Assembly (NCBI RefSeq): GCF_008033385.1
Contig: NZ_VOGY01000005.1
Location: 62,001-126,000 of the forward strand
Reading direction: 5' to 3'
Length of the DNA stretch: 64,000 bases
Source of the DNA: Algibacter pacificus
Lineage (GTDB): Bacteria; Bacteroidota; Bacteroidia; Flavobacteriales; Flavobacteriaceae
Below are positions 1 through 9,516 of this stretch, piece by piece. The notes beneath the pieces are model-generated. The model did no database searches, was not told where the DNA came from, and saw nothing but the letters and a program-made list of their open reading frames with translations. Position numbers and translations under genes: made by a program. Each line of letters starts with the position of its first letter. Within the stretch, counting starts at the first letter, position 1.

Positions 1-33
1 CTATTTCAAGGGTTTTCAAATTGAAAAGAACAG

Positions 34-882
34 CTACATAGCTCGATTTATAAATGAAATTGATACGTCTATAACAGACTGAAGTTCTTTAGGTAAAATA
101 GCGCTTTCCCAAGGATGTTTGGCATTAAAAACATGGTTAGCGTTTTCAATAATTTGGAATTCACTTTTGGGGTTCCATTCATGAAGATTTTCGGCTTCTT
201 CAATGAGTACGCTGGTATCGGCATCTCCGTGAATAATTAAATGCGGTATGTTTAAATTTGAAACGGCTCGTTTAATAGTTAATCGTTCTTCGTTTGCAAT
301 AAAATCTTCATAAAATTGATAAAAATGTGGCATTTGCTGTTTTGTTCGTCCGTTTAAAACATATTTTACGCCTGTGTTTTTCCAATCGGTTAAATCGCCA
401 ATAGTTGCGGTTCTTTTACCTAAATCGCATACGCCAGCTAAACTAATCACTGTTTTAATACGGTGATCCTCTTCGGCTTTTATAGCAACAATACCGCCAC
501 CTCTGCTGTGGCCAATAAGGTTTATGGCTTCTAAATTCCCAACAGATTTTATAGTTTCATTGGTGCAAACCCAATCGATAACCGATTCTAAATCGTCTAA
601 TTCTTTGGTGTAATTGTTATTTCCAAAGGCTTCCAAATCGGGAAAATCTATAGGCTGTTCCATAGTGCCACCGTTATGCGAAAAATTGAATTTTATAAAA
701 CAGAATCCCGCTTCCGCGAAAGCGTTTGCCATTAAATTCCAAGCGCCCCAATCTTTAAAACCTTTGTAGCCATGGCAAAAAATAATGATGGGTAGATTTT
801 GTTTTTCAGCACTAAAACTTACATCGATTAAAATGGGTTTATCATGCTTGCCTTCAATAATATGTGTATCTTTTAAAACCAT
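34..882 (-). CDS. Alpha/beta hydrolase family protein
   Basis: Predicted cytoplasmic serine hydrolase of 282 residues with no signal peptide. The nucleophile elbow GHSRGGG puts the catalytic Ser at about residue 126. A likely oxyanion-hole motif CHGYKG lies near residue 37. The acid and base are probably Asp220 or Asp222 (HGDAD) and His250 (NANHVF), which is the expected order and spacing for the fold. The substrate cannot be told from sequence; relatives are usually annotated as dienelactone-hydrolase or acyl-peptidase-like. The start codon lies one base downstream of the stop of the AddB-like gene, so the two are almost certainly cotranscribed. Residues 54-59 (FAEAGF) are encoded by a copy of a short dispersed palindrome (709-724). 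Confidence 0.85.
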   Translation of the reverse strand: MVLKDTHIIEGKHDKPILIDVSFSAEKQNLPIIIFCHGYKGFKDWGAWNLMANAFAEAGFCFIKFNFSHNGGTMEQPIDFPDLEAFGNNNYTKELDDLESVIDWVCTNETIKSVGNLEAINLIGHSRGGGIVAIKAEEDHRIKTVISLAGVCDLGKRTATIGDLTDWKNTGVKYVLNGRTKQQMPHFYQFYEDFIANEERLTIKRAVSNLNIPHLIIHGDADTSVLIEEAENLHEWNPKSEFQIIENANHVFNAKHPWESAILPKELQSVIDVSISFINRAM

Positions 883-883
883 T

Positions 884-3646
884 TTAAACTTCTTTTTCGG
901 TGAATGGAATATTAGGATTGCAAATTTCTAAAATCAATGTTTTCAATTCAATATAGAAATTATCGAGTGTGTCTTGCGTTATTAGGCTGTCTTTTTTAGC
1001 GCCGTTTCCAGATTTATCTTTTTTCGAAAACTTTAAAAATCCTGCTTTTAAATTTTTAAATGAAATGATCCCTGCTTCCACAGGTAGTGTAATTTCATTG
1101 GAAAGTAACATCATATACGCATAAGTTAACACTTGGAAACTTTTGCTGTATTTGGTGTAGTCTGTGGTGAGATCTTCCCAATTTACTATTTCAACTTTAC
1201 CAGAATCTACGCGCCCCGTTTTGTAATCTACAATTCGGGTCACACCGTTATACTCGTCCACACGATCCACTTTTCCTGTTAATTTCACAGGGAAATCGAG
1301 TTCTGGAATTTCGATTAAAACGTTGTTGTTAGATTCTATCGCGATAATCTTTATTTCGTTTCCAGCTTTTAAATCTTCAATTTCTAGATTTAAAAAATTT
1401 GAAACATAGCGTTTTGCTATTTCGTAAATAATAAGGTTTTTTCCTTTGGTAATATCCCCTTCTTTAAACTCATTTTTAAAATGAAAAGTAACCTTTTCAT
1501 TAATTTGAGTTTTTAATTTTTTAATAATATCAACCGATAAATACGAGTTTATTAAAGGTTTGTAAAAATCTTCGAGGGTGTTGTGTACCACTGTTCCCAA
1601 CGTGTTGGCGGCAACGGTTTCTTCAACCTCGTCGTGTTCTTTAATTTTTAAAATTTTCTGATAATAAAAATCCATCGGATTTCTAAAATAGTTTGTTAAA
1701 GACGATGGTGAAAATCCTTTTGCAGCGATGTCTTTTAGTCTGTTTTGCGAATCTTCGGTCTTTTCCACCACTTTTAATTCGGGTGTAATAACAGGCACAT
1801 GTGGTGCAATAATTTCGTGATGAATATTGTGGATATTTTCTAATTCTAATTGGGTAATAAAACGACTTTTTTCACCGGCAGTTAATGCATCGGCTTCCGT
1901 GTTGTAAAGAATATACACGTTTTTTGCGCGTTGTAACAATCTGTAAAAGTGATAAGTGTAAACCGCGTCCTTTTCTTTATAGGTTGGTAATTGGTTTTCT
2001 ATTTTAACATCGAATGGAATAAAAGAATTATTGCTTTTTCCTGATGGCAAAATACCCTCGTTAACCGATGAAATAATGACAGTTTCAAAATCTAAAACAC
2101 GAGATTCCAACATTCCCATAATTTGTAAACCTTGTAAAGGTTCGCCTTGGAAATCTAAAGTTTCCGAACTTAATAATTCTTTATAAACGCCAAATAAAGT
2201 TGAAATATCTTTAATGTGGTTGTACTCGGAATTTAGTAGTGATAAGGCGTTAAATAATTCATTAAATCGAAAGAGATATTCTAGCGAAAGGAGATTCGCG
2301 TCTTTATTTTCATCTAAATAATATTTTATTTTAGAAATAATTTGTGCGCAGTTTTTTAATGCTAAATCTATAGTGGTATTCCAGTTTGAAAATAGTAAAT
2401 CTAGAATATCATTCGATGGATTTGTTATGTCTTTTATGCGTCCAACAGTGAGATAAACTAAGTTATTACTATCAATGGTTTCAATTATTTTTGCGGCATA
2501 ATCTATGTTGTCCTTATAAAATAACGGACGGATAAATTGATGCGATAATATATTAACCACATCTTTAAAATAGAAGGCGTTGCCCGAAGTTTTATGGATG
2601 TGAAATAGGCTTTCGAATAATGAGGCCAACGGTATCGATTTTAACGGAAACCCCATAGTGATATTAAGGGCGTCTACCGATGCAGGTATTGAATTTAATA
2701 CGGGAATCAATAAGTTTTCGTCCCCTAAAACAACGGCAGTGCTTTGTAGGGATTTGGTTTCGGCTTCAATATTTTTTAAAAGCGTACCAATGTATTTGGC
2801 TTGCCCAATGTTTTTTGGAACCCCATAAATATTGATGTTTTTTTCTTTGGAATAGTTTTCTGTTATCCATTCAAAAGGTTGTTTTTTAAAATAGTTCCAG
2901 TTTTTTTTATGCTGTCTTGTAAACAATGCAGCATCGTGTTTGGGATTGTTTATAAAAACGCTATCAATATCCCAATATACCTTTGCTAAGCGACTTTCTA
3001 ATAGTTTTTGGATAATGGTCTCCTCGGCTGTGTTTAATGCGTTAAACCCAAGGAAAACGTGTTGTTTTTCGGGATTGCTGTTTATGTATGTCTCACAAAA
3101 CTCGGCTGCTTTTCTGTAAACTAAACCTTGGTAGCCCATGTCTTTACTTAAAAGCTGTGCGGTAAAGTGTTTGTAATAGTCGTGAAGTTTATTCCAGAAT
3201 TGTAAATATTTTTTAACAAAATCGGTTTGGTTTGCTTCAACGGACCAATGGGTTAATTCTTGAATATCACTTAAATAATTAAAAATGTTTTCCTGTGGAA
3301 TGAGGTAACGATCAATTTCGTTAAAATCTTGAAGGAGTATTTGCGCCCATTTGGAAAAAGACTCAAAAGTATCTTGATCTTCTTTTTTTGTAAGTGCTAA
3401 ATAACTGTTGTAAAACTCAAAAAGTAACTCGGTGTTCGATGTGGTTTTTAGTCCCGATAAATCTTCAACAAATTCCTCAATACTTATTATTTCTGGAGCA
3501 AATATAGTTTGTTGCGAAACTTGCGCTAGTTGGTGTTTTAAAAAGAGTCCAGCTCTTTTACTGGGTAATACAAAGGTGATTTTAGAAAGGTTATAATCGT
3601 TCTTTTTTAAATCACTTAAAACATCAAAAATGAAAGTTGTTATCAT
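884..3646 (-). CDS. PD-(D/E)XK nuclease family protein, AddB-like
   Basis: 920-residue protein resembling AddB, the nuclease/inactivated-helicase subunit of AddAB double-strand-break end-processing complexes. The N-terminus (FVLPSKRAGLFLK, residues ~25-37) matches the helicase-like region. The C-terminal RecB-type nuclease motif is seen as VDRVDEY followed by RIVDYKTG near residue 805. The segment before the nuclease (NYFRNPMDFYY) has Asn where AddB proteins usually have the first Fe-S cysteine, and the C-terminus keeps only one Cys (ILEICNPN), so the Fe-S staple looks lost. Its likely partner is the AddA-like protein encoded at 5318-8458, beyond an unrelated ompA gene. The start sits only a few bases beyond a strong terminator, so transcription probably begins inside that short gap or by readthrough. 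Confidence 0.8.
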   Translation of the reverse strand: MITTFIFDVLSDLKKNDYNLSKITFVLPSKRAGLFLKHQLAQVSQQTIFAPEIISIEEFVEDLSGLKTTSNTELLFEFYNSYLALTKKEDQDTFESFSKWAQILLQDFNEIDRYLIPQENIFNYLSDIQELTHWSVEANQTDFVKKYLQFWNKLHDYYKHFTAQLLSKDMGYQGLVYRKAAEFCETYINSNPEKQHVFLGFNALNTAEETIIQKLLESRLAKVYWDIDSVFINNPKHDAALFTRQHKKNWNYFKKQPFEWITENYSKEKNINIYGVPKNIGQAKYIGTLLKNIEAETKSLQSTAVVLGDENLLIPVLNSIPASVDALNITMGFPLKSIPLASLFESLFHIHKTSGNAFYFKDVVNILSHQFIRPLFYKDNIDYAAKIIETIDSNNLVYLTVGRIKDITNPSNDILDLLFSNWNTTIDLALKNCAQIISKIKYYLDENKDANLLSLEYLFRFNELFNALSLLNSEYNHIKDISTLFGVYKELLSSETLDFQGEPLQGLQIMGMLESRVLDFETVIISSVNEGILPSGKSNNSFIPFDVKIENQLPTYKEKDAVYTYHFYRLLQRAKNVYILYNTEADALTAGEKSRFITQLELENIHNIHHEIIAPHVPVITPELKVVEKTEDSQNRLKDIAAKGFSPSSLTNYFRNPMDFYYQKILKIKEHDEVEETVAANTLGTVVHNTLEDFYKPLINSYLSVDIIKKLKTQINEKVTFHFKNEFKEGDITKGKNLIIYEIAKRYVSNFLNLEIEDLKAGNEIKIIAIESNNNVLIEIPELDFPVKLTGKVDRVDEYNGVTRIVDYKTGRVDSGKVEIVNWEDLTTDYTKYSKSFQVLTYAYMMLLSNEITLPVEAGIISFKNLKAGFLKFSKKDKSGNGAKKDSLITQDTLDNFYIELKTLILEICNPNIPFTEKEV

Positions 3647-3655
3647 TTTATAAAA

Positions 3656-3690
3656 ATAAAAAACGCTTCGGATATCCGAAGCGTTTTTTG
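3656..3690 (-). terminator. Rho-independent terminator after the OmpA-family gene
   Basis: Perfect inverted repeat with arms AAACGCTTCGGAT and ATCCGAAGCGTTT. Read on the minus strand it is followed by a T-rich run, so it ends the transcript from 5121. A T-run is also present on the plus strand. Confidence 0.85.
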
Positions 3691-3726
3691 TAAACTTATT
3701 TTATTTAAAGTTAACTCGATCTAAAA

Positions 3727-5121
3727 TTATTTAGCTAAGTTAATTTCAACACGTCTGTTATTTGCTCTACCAGCTCTGTTCATGTTAGTGTCAATTGGTT
3801 TAGCTTCACCATAACCAATGGCAGATAATCTAGTTGTATTAATACCTTTTGAAGTTAAATAATCTTTAACAGCATTCGCTCTAGATTCCGATAGTTTTTG
3901 GTTTAGAGTTTCGCTACCAACACTATCAGTATGTCCTTCAACAGTAAATTTCGCAGTTGGATATTCTTTTAATATAGAAATAATATCTGCTAATACAGCA
4001 GCAGATTGTGCTTTAATTGTAGATTTACCTGTATCAAATAAGATGGTTTTAGCATAACTGTTAAGTTGTTTTTGAACTTCTTCAGTAACTTCAGGACAAC
4101 CAGCATTAGCAACTGTACCTTTTACTTCAGGACATTTATCATCTTTGTCTAAAACACCGTCACCGTCTTTATCAGCCCAAGGACAACCTTGGTTTGCAGC
4201 AGGGCCAGCTTCAGAAGGACATTTATCATCAGCATCAGTAACACCGTCACCATCAGCATCTGGACATCCATTTAAAGATTTTAAACCAGCTACTGTAGGA
4301 CACTTATCATCTTTATCAGCAATACCGTCACCATCCGTATCAGGGCAGCCATTAAATTCAGTTGTTCCAGCTTCGTTTGGACAAGCATCTTTACTGTCTT
4401 CAATGCCATCGCCATCAGTATCAGGACAACCATTGAAAGCTTCTAAACCAGCAACATCTGGACAAGCATCATCTTTATCAAATACGCCGTCACCATCAGT
4501 ATCTGTTCCTCCAAATTTTATTGCAATACCAGCAGAATGTTGGAAATGAGAATCTAGGTAGGTTTCGAAAGAATGTTTATATCCTGTTTGAAGTGTAAAA
4601 CCAATATTATCATTAAACCAAATATTGAAACCTACAGTACCATTTAAGGTACCCGATCCAATGTCGTTAACCCAAGAGTAACCACCACCAACACCTAAGA
4701 AAGGATCTACGGTAGTACCATCTAAAAAATTATATTTAAAGGTTCCATCAACACCGTAATAAGACAAGTCTGAAACCTTGTTGGTTGTATCAGGATTAGA
4801 AGAGATATCTCCCCATTTATCAATTTTATTTAAAGATCCTGTTACTCCAAAAGAGAAACCATCACCTAAATATTTTGATACAGAAATGGTAGATAAAGAA
4901 GGTAATATATTCCAGTGATCTGAAGTGTTAACAAATTCATCACCGAACGTATCACTTGCGAAACCACCTCCGGCAAATAAACTACCATCACCAGACGGAT
5001 AAGCATCAACTGCGTTTACACCAATGAATATTTGCCATGGATTGTTTTTGTCTTGCGCATTAACATTGCTATAACTAAGTACCAGCAACATAGCGAATAA
5101 TAATCTGCTAAGATTTTTCAT
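3727..5121 (-). CDS. OmpA family outer-membrane protein with thrombospondin type 3 repeats
   Basis: 464-residue cell-envelope protein. Residues 1-22 are a signal peptide ending VNAQ. Residues ~24-203 have an alternating, aromatic-rich pattern of an eight-stranded outer-membrane barrel. Residues ~205-345 carry five calcium-binding TSP3-type repeats (DTDGDGV...D.DDKCP). Residues ~350-464 are an OmpA C-terminal peptidoglycan-binding domain, with [18 protein letters not shown] and the Arg-rich RANNRRVEI. It is expected to tether the outer membrane to peptidoglycan. A strong terminator follows. It lies between the two AddAB-like genes but has no obvious functional link with them. Confidence 0.92.
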   Translation of the reverse strand: MKNLSRLLFAMLLVLSYSNVNAQDKNNPWQIFIGVNAVDAYPSGDGSLFAGGGFASDTFGDEFVNTSDHWNILPSLSTISVSKYLGDGFSFGVTGSLNKIDKWGDISSNPDTTNKVSDLSYYGVDGTFKYNFLDGTTVDPFLGVGGGYSWVNDIGSGTLNGTVGFNIWFNDNIGFTLQTGYKHSFETYLDSHFQHSAGIAIKFGGTDTDGDGVFDKDDACPDVAGLEAFNGCPDTDGDGIEDSKDACPNEAGTTEFNGCPDTDGDGIADKDDKCPTVAGLKSLNGCPDADGDGVTDADDKCPSEAGPAANQGCPWADKDGDGVLDKDDKCPEVKGTVANAGCPEVTEEVQKQLNSYAKTILFDTGKSTIKAQSAAVLADIISILKEYPTAKFTVEGHTDSVGSETLNQKLSESRANAVKDYLTSKGINTTRLSAIGYGEAKPIDTNMNRAGRANNRRVEINLAK

Positions 5122-5317
5122 ATTTAATAAAGTTTAATTTTAAGTGTTAAATTAAATACAAAAGTAAGTTGTTAATATTTATTAACAAAGATAAAAAGGT
5201 AAAAAAAAGCGGTGGTGATATTTCTTGATATATAACCGATTATATCTTTTTTAAAAATGATTATTTGTATTTTTTGTAGTATAAATCCTGTTAATATTAC
5301 GTTTGAAAAGTAGGTTT

Positions 5318-8300
5318 TTAAGAAGAAAGTTCTTTTACCAGAATTTTTTCATTGATATATATTAAAAATTTATTATTCACCTTGAAATCCATACTTTCTA
5401 AAATATTTTGATAAAGCTGTAATTGTTGTTCGTGTTTTTTATTTTCGGCCCCTGTTTTATAATCTAAAATGGTAGCTTCGTTTTTTGTGTTGATAACCAC
5501 ACGGTCTGGACGTAGAATAACACCTTCTTTGGTTATAATATCACGTTCATTATATATAGTATTATTTTTAGTGAAAAATGTTTTAAGTTTAGGGTGATTT
5601 ACAATATCTAAAACTAATGGTTTTAATTCGGTAGCTTGTTTTGGGGTTATTATCGAAGTGGTTATGTAATCTTGAATCACCTTATCAACGTCATCTTTTG
5701 TTTTAATGTGCGACATAATATCGTGGATTAAATTCCCTTTTTCTATAGCTTCTTCTTGGTTGGTATTCCAGAGGAAACCAGACTTTGTAACCACTTTAAT
5801 ATTGTGTTGTTCTTTGGAAGTTGAAATAAATTCGTGCTGAATATTGGTTGCTTTTAACGTAGAGGTTTCTTTCGATGTTTTTTTAATATCACCAAAAGTA
5901 TAAGTTAATTCATTAGCGTTCCAAAGATTAGCATGCTGTAAATAATTGATAAGTAAACCCGAATATTTTTTCAATTTGGCATCTTCTTTTAAAGCACTGT
6001 CATTTTTAGATATAATGTACAGTTGCTCAACGGGACGCGTAAGCGCCACATAAAGTAAATTGATGTTATCCAATTCCTGTTCGGCTTTATGATTTTCAAA
6101 TATGTGCAGACCTTGCTCACCAAAAAACTCAAAATCTTTATTGAAGTTTAATAGCGTATGTGAGAATCCGTTGTATTTTTCTTTATCAATTTCCAACCAT
6201 TCTTTGGGTTCTATTTCTCTGTAAATATCTAAATCGGCATAAGGGAAAATAACCACCGGAAATTCTAAACCTTTAGATTTATGGATGGTCATAATTTGTA
6301 CAGCATCTTGCCCTTTCGGGGAAATAATACTGAGGTTTTCCTTTTTCTTATCGAAATATTCTAAAAATGCCGAAATATCCGAGCCTTTTTTCTGTGAAAA
6401 ATCTAAAACAATATCTAAATAAAATTGCACATAAGCATTGGATGTTTCTACTAAATTGAAACTTCTAACAATAGTTTCGGCTAAATCGTAAAGCGGCAAT
6501 TGTAAAAGTGTATCGCCGTTTATGAAAATGTTATAGTTTTCGAAGCTTTTAAAGAATTCTGAACTATTAAGTTTTAAATGATTTGCGAAAAACCCATGTT
6601 TATCTTCAACTTTAAAGAGTTTGGCTAAATAATCTAAAACTTCCATTTTAAGCTCATCGTTTTTTGGTTGCATTAAATAACCTAAAACGGCATTTGTAAA
6701 AACAACTTCTGGGGCATTATTGATAAGTAAGGTTTCCGATGATATTATAGGAATGTTTTGCTGACTCAAATAGTTTGCAACCGCCACACCTTCTTTTTTC
6801 TTTCTAACTAAAACACAAATATCTTGTAATTTATAACCGTTTGCTAAGCAGTTTTTTATGTTTTCGTGTACTTTCTCTGGAAAAAGCACATCTTTATCAT
6901 CTTCTTTTTCAAAATCTAAAAATGATAATTCCACATAACCTTCGTTTTCTTTTTTTATGTTTTGGCCCGCATGTTCGTATAAATCTTTATAATCTTCTTT
7001 TTTGAAAATTTGATGAGACAGAAATTTAAAGAAGCTATTATTGAAATCTACAATTTCTTTAAAGCTTCGGTAATTATCGGGTAAATTATCCACAAATTGT
7101 TCAATAGGGAAGGGGTGACTCTTTTTATTGAATAGCTCTATAAATTGTTCGGCTTTTCCGCCGCGCCAACGGTAAATAGCTTGTTTGGCATCACCAACGA
7201 GCATAGTTGTTCCGTTTTCCGAAGCTACCGAGTTTTCGAGTAAAGGAATTAAATTACTCCATTGACTTTCTGAGGTGTCTTGGAACTCATCGATAAAATA
7301 ATGATTAAATTTCTCGCCAATACGCTCGTAAATAAAGGGCGTAGGTTGATCTTTAATTTCTTTACTAATAATGCTGTTAAATTCTGAAATGAGCATTTTG
7401 TTTTGATCTTCTTTTAATAAAGTAAGTTCTGCATTAATAGCGCTTAAAACCGATAATGGCGTGATGTTTTTATAAAAGGCTTTTAGAAATTTGTGATTAA
7501 AAACGGCTTGTTTGGTTATGTTAAAAACAAGATTTATTTCGGGTTGTAAACTATCAATAATTCCGGCTGTTTCTGGGCTAACCCGTTTTGGATATAGTGT
7601 GCCATTTTCTAGATTTTCTTGCCACTTGTTTCCAAAAGCAACATTTAAATTTTTGTTAGCCAGTTTCTCGAAGTGTTTTGGCACATAACCACTAGAAAAA
7701 TCTTTAAACTCTAATCCCGATGCTTCAAATTGTGCTAAAAGTAGTTTGGCTTTTTCGGCAATAAATTCTTCCTCTTGTATAATATCCTTTTTCAACTTCG
7801 CTTTTAAAGTTTTAAAATCGTCTAAGGTTTTATCTTTTATTTTTTCAAAAAAAGGAATATCATTTTCATTAACGAGTAGTTTGGCAATTTTATTAAAATC
7901 GAAAGCGACATCGTAACTTTTATCGTCGTCGGCTTTTTCAATAGCAAAATCGACTAATACTTTGGTTAGTACATCATCGGTTCCTGCCTTAGAGATTAAA
8001 CTATCTACGGCTTCGCGTAACAAGGAATCTTGGTCCAATTCTACTTCAAAATTTAAAGGCAGTTTTAAATCGTGGGCAAAAGTTCTTATTAATTTATGGG
8101 TAAAACCATCGATGGTAGAAATATCGAAAGCGGCATAATTATGTATAATACTTTCTAAAAGGATACGGGCTTTTTTATGAAGTTGTTCGGGTTTTAAATC
8201 TAATTCACTACAAATGGATAAAAACATCGGGTTTTCCAACTTGAGAATGTCTTCATCTGAAAATTGCTTTAACGTATCAATAATACGTCCTTTCATCTCT

Positions 8301-8458
8301 GCAACAGCTTTATTTGTAAAGGTAATTGCTAAAATATTCTTAAATAAATAGGGTTTGTTGGAGTTAAAAAGGATTTTTAAATAGGCTTTTACTAGGGTGA
8401 AAGTTTTTCCGCTGCCCGCCGAGGCGTTGTAAATAGTAAAAGGTTTTTTGCTTTGCAT
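5318..8458 (-). CDS. UvrD/Rep-type helicase with C-terminal RecB nuclease, AddA-like
   Basis: 1046-residue ATP-dependent helicase-nuclease. Walker A is NASAGSGKT at residues 11-19. Walker B is FIDEFQDTSE at ~385-395, followed by the motif III signature GDAKQAIYRWRGG near 420. Late helicase motifs include IMTIHKSKGLEFPVV and NLLYVALTR. The C-terminus has the RecB-family nuclease core (ILDYKTGAE near 995, then a Gln-rich helix). This is the architecture of AddA, the motor-nuclease of AddAB. With the AddB-like protein at 884-3646 it should process DNA double-strand ends for RecA loading. The gene order nuclease-ompA-helicase-sod seems familiar from other flavobacteria, which I state from memory. 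Confidence 0.88.
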   Translation of the reverse strand: MQSKKPFTIYNASAGSGKTFTLVKAYLKILFNSNKPYLFKNILAITFTNKAVAEMKGRIIDTLKQFSDEDILKLENPMFLSICSELDLKPEQLHKKARILLESIIHNYAAFDISTIDGFTHKLIRTFAHDLKLPLNFEVELDQDSLLREAVDSLISKAGTDDVLTKVLVDFAIEKADDDKSYDVAFDFNKIAKLLVNENDIPFFEKIKDKTLDDFKTLKAKLKKDIIQEEEFIAEKAKLLLAQFEASGLEFKDFSSGYVPKHFEKLANKNLNVAFGNKWQENLENGTLYPKRVSPETAGIIDSLQPEINLVFNITKQAVFNHKFLKAFYKNITPLSVLSAINAELTLLKEDQNKMLISEFNSIISKEIKDQPTPFIYERIGEKFNHYFIDEFQDTSESQWSNLIPLLENSVASENGTTMLVGDAKQAIYRWRGGKAEQFIELFNKKSHPFPIEQFVDNLPDNYRSFKEIVDFNNSFFKFLSHQIFKKEDYKDLYEHAGQNIKKENEGYVELSFLDFEKEDDKDVLFPEKVHENIKNCLANGYKLQDICVLVRKKKEGVAVANYLSQQNIPIISSETLLINNAPEVVFTNAVLGYLMQPKNDELKMEVLDYLAKLFKVEDKHGFFANHLKLNSSEFFKSFENYNIFINGDTLLQLPLYDLAETIVRSFNLVETSNAYVQFYLDIVLDFSQKKGSDISAFLEYFDKKKENLSIISPKGQDAVQIMTIHKSKGLEFPVVIFPYADLDIYREIEPKEWLEIDKEKYNGFSHTLLNFNKDFEFFGEQGLHIFENHKAEQELDNINLLYVALTRPVEQLYIISKNDSALKEDAKLKKYSGLLINYLQHANLWNANELTYTFGDIKKTSKETSTLKATNIQHEFISTSKEQHNIKVVTKSGFLWNTNQEEAIEKGNLIHDIMSHIKTKDDVDKVIQDYITTSIITPKQATELKPLVLDIVNHPKLKTFFTKNNTIYNERDIITKEGVILRPDRVVINTKNEATILDYKTGAENKKHEQQLQLYQNILESMDFKVNNKFLIYINEKILVKELSS

Positions 8459-8538
8459 GAATTTAAATTTTGATACAAGATAAAAACTCTTGATGAGTTG
8501 ATAACAATTTATTATTTTTAATTACCCCGTTTTATATG

Positions 8539-8546
8539 TAAATTTG
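8539..8546 (+). promoter_or_regulatory. Candidate -7 box for superoxide dismutase
   Basis: TAAATTTG fits the Bacteroidota -7 consensus TAnnTTTG and lies about 38 bases before the sod start. I see no clear TTG at the expected -33 position, so this is tentative. Confidence 0.35.
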
Positions 8547-8583
8547 AAATAAATTAAATATTAATTAAATAAAAATAAAAATT

Positions 8584-9192
8584 ATGGCTTTTGAATTACC
8601 AGAATTAGGGTACGCTTACGACGCTTTAGAACCGCATATGGATGCACGCACTATGGAAATACACCATACAAAGCACCACCAAGGATATACAAATAATTTG
8701 AATAACGCTATCGCTGGTACAGATTTAGAAGGAAAATCTATTGAAGATATTCTTGCAAATTTAGATATGGATAATGCAGCTGTGAGAAATAATGGAGGTG
8801 GATTTTTTAACCACTCTTTATTTTGGACTGTGATGAATCCTGAAGATAAAGGTTATTTATCAGGAGAATTAAAAGATGCTATTGAGTCTACTTTTGGATC
8901 TAAAGATGAGTTTATTGCTGAGTTTAGTAAAGCTGCGGCTACTCGTTTTGGATCTGGTTGGGCATGGTTATGTGTACATAAAGGTGGAAAAATAGAAATT
9001 TGTTCTACACCAAACCAAGACAATCCATTAATGCCAGGTGTAACTTGTGGAGGAACGCCTATTTTAGGTTTAGATGTTTGGGAACATGCTTATTACTTAA
9101 ACTACCAAAACCGTCGTCCAGATTACATTAAAGCATTTTTTAGTGTTGTTAACTGGAATGAAGTTGAAAGACGTTATGCTGAAGCAAAGTAA
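8584..9192 (+). CDS. sodA: Superoxide dismutase, Fe/Mn family (SodA-like)
   Basis: 202-residue cytosolic enzyme that dismutates superoxide to oxygen and hydrogen peroxide. The metal ligands are visible as the first His in EIHHTKHH, the His in FFNHSLFW, and Asp plus His in [12 protein letters not shown]. Two metal-preference markers look Mn-type: GGG before the second ligand (FNHS), where Fe enzymes have Gln, and NQDNPLM with Gln in the late position. Overall it reads like E. coli SodA rather than SodB, so I use that symbol, but metal use in Bacteroidota can be cambialistic. It is monocistronic with its own terminator. Confidence 0.93.
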   Translation: MAFELPELGYAYDALEPHMDARTMEIHHTKHHQGYTNNLNNAIAGTDLEGKSIEDILANLDMDNAAVRNNGGGFFNHSLFWTVMNPEDKGYLSGELKDAIESTFGSKDEFIAEFSKAAATRFGSGWAWLCVHKGGKIEICSTPNQDNPLMPGVTCGGTPILGLDVWEHAYYLNYQNRRPDYIKAFFSVVNWNEVERRYAEAK

Positions 9193-9211
9193 GTAATAAT
9201 ATATACTATTA

Positions 9212-9248
9212 GAAAAGCCGTTTCTTTAAATAGAAGCGGCTTTTTTTA
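9212..9248 (+). terminator. Terminator of sodA
   Basis: Stem AAAAGCCGTTTCT / AGAAGCGGCTTTT with one mismatch and a short loop, followed by seven T on the plus strand. Confidence 0.85.
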
Positions 9249-9330
9249 TTTAATATAATTTCAATAAAACAATAAACACGAGTGTGTTGTTAATTATTGA
9301 ATTGTAGTATTCTGAAAGGTTTTTAAAATG

Positions 9331-9360
9331 AAAAAGGTGAACAGAGATGTTCACCTTTTT
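9331..9360. terminator. Perfect hairpin, probable terminator on the purF side
   Basis: Arms AAAAAGGTGAAC and GTTCACCTTTTT are perfectly complementary around a six-base loop. Flanking A and T runs let it work in either direction. It lies 157 bases past the purF stop and may mark the end of that transcript. Confidence 0.65.
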
Positions 9361-9516
9361 GCCCCAAATCTACCATGAACTTAACCTACTTATGTTATGG
9401 TGGGTCTAATGTATGCGGAAATATTCTAAATCAATATTATATTAGATGAAATACATTTTTACAAGGTGAAATACATGTGTAAGCTACTTTGTTTAAAAGG
9501 ATTACATTTTAAAATA
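9361..9516. other. Non-coding 3' region between sodA and purF
   Basis: No credible gene. The GC content near 9361-9420 is higher than in the flanks, and the segment holds a weak imperfect palindrome (CCATGAAC ... GTTATGG) and two copies of GAAATACAT. It is probably the 3' untranslated region of purF. Confidence 0.4.

Noticed and set aside
4085-4510. Regular DNA repeats resembling a CRISPR or tandem array
   Set aside because: They encode the in-frame TSP3 calcium-binding repeats of the OmpA protein; no constant repeat with unique spacers.
4145-4549. Long plus-strand frame opposite the OmpA gene
   Set aside because: It is the antisense of the TSP3 repeats (Ser-Pro-rich nonsense); the minus-strand frame has a signal peptide and known domains.
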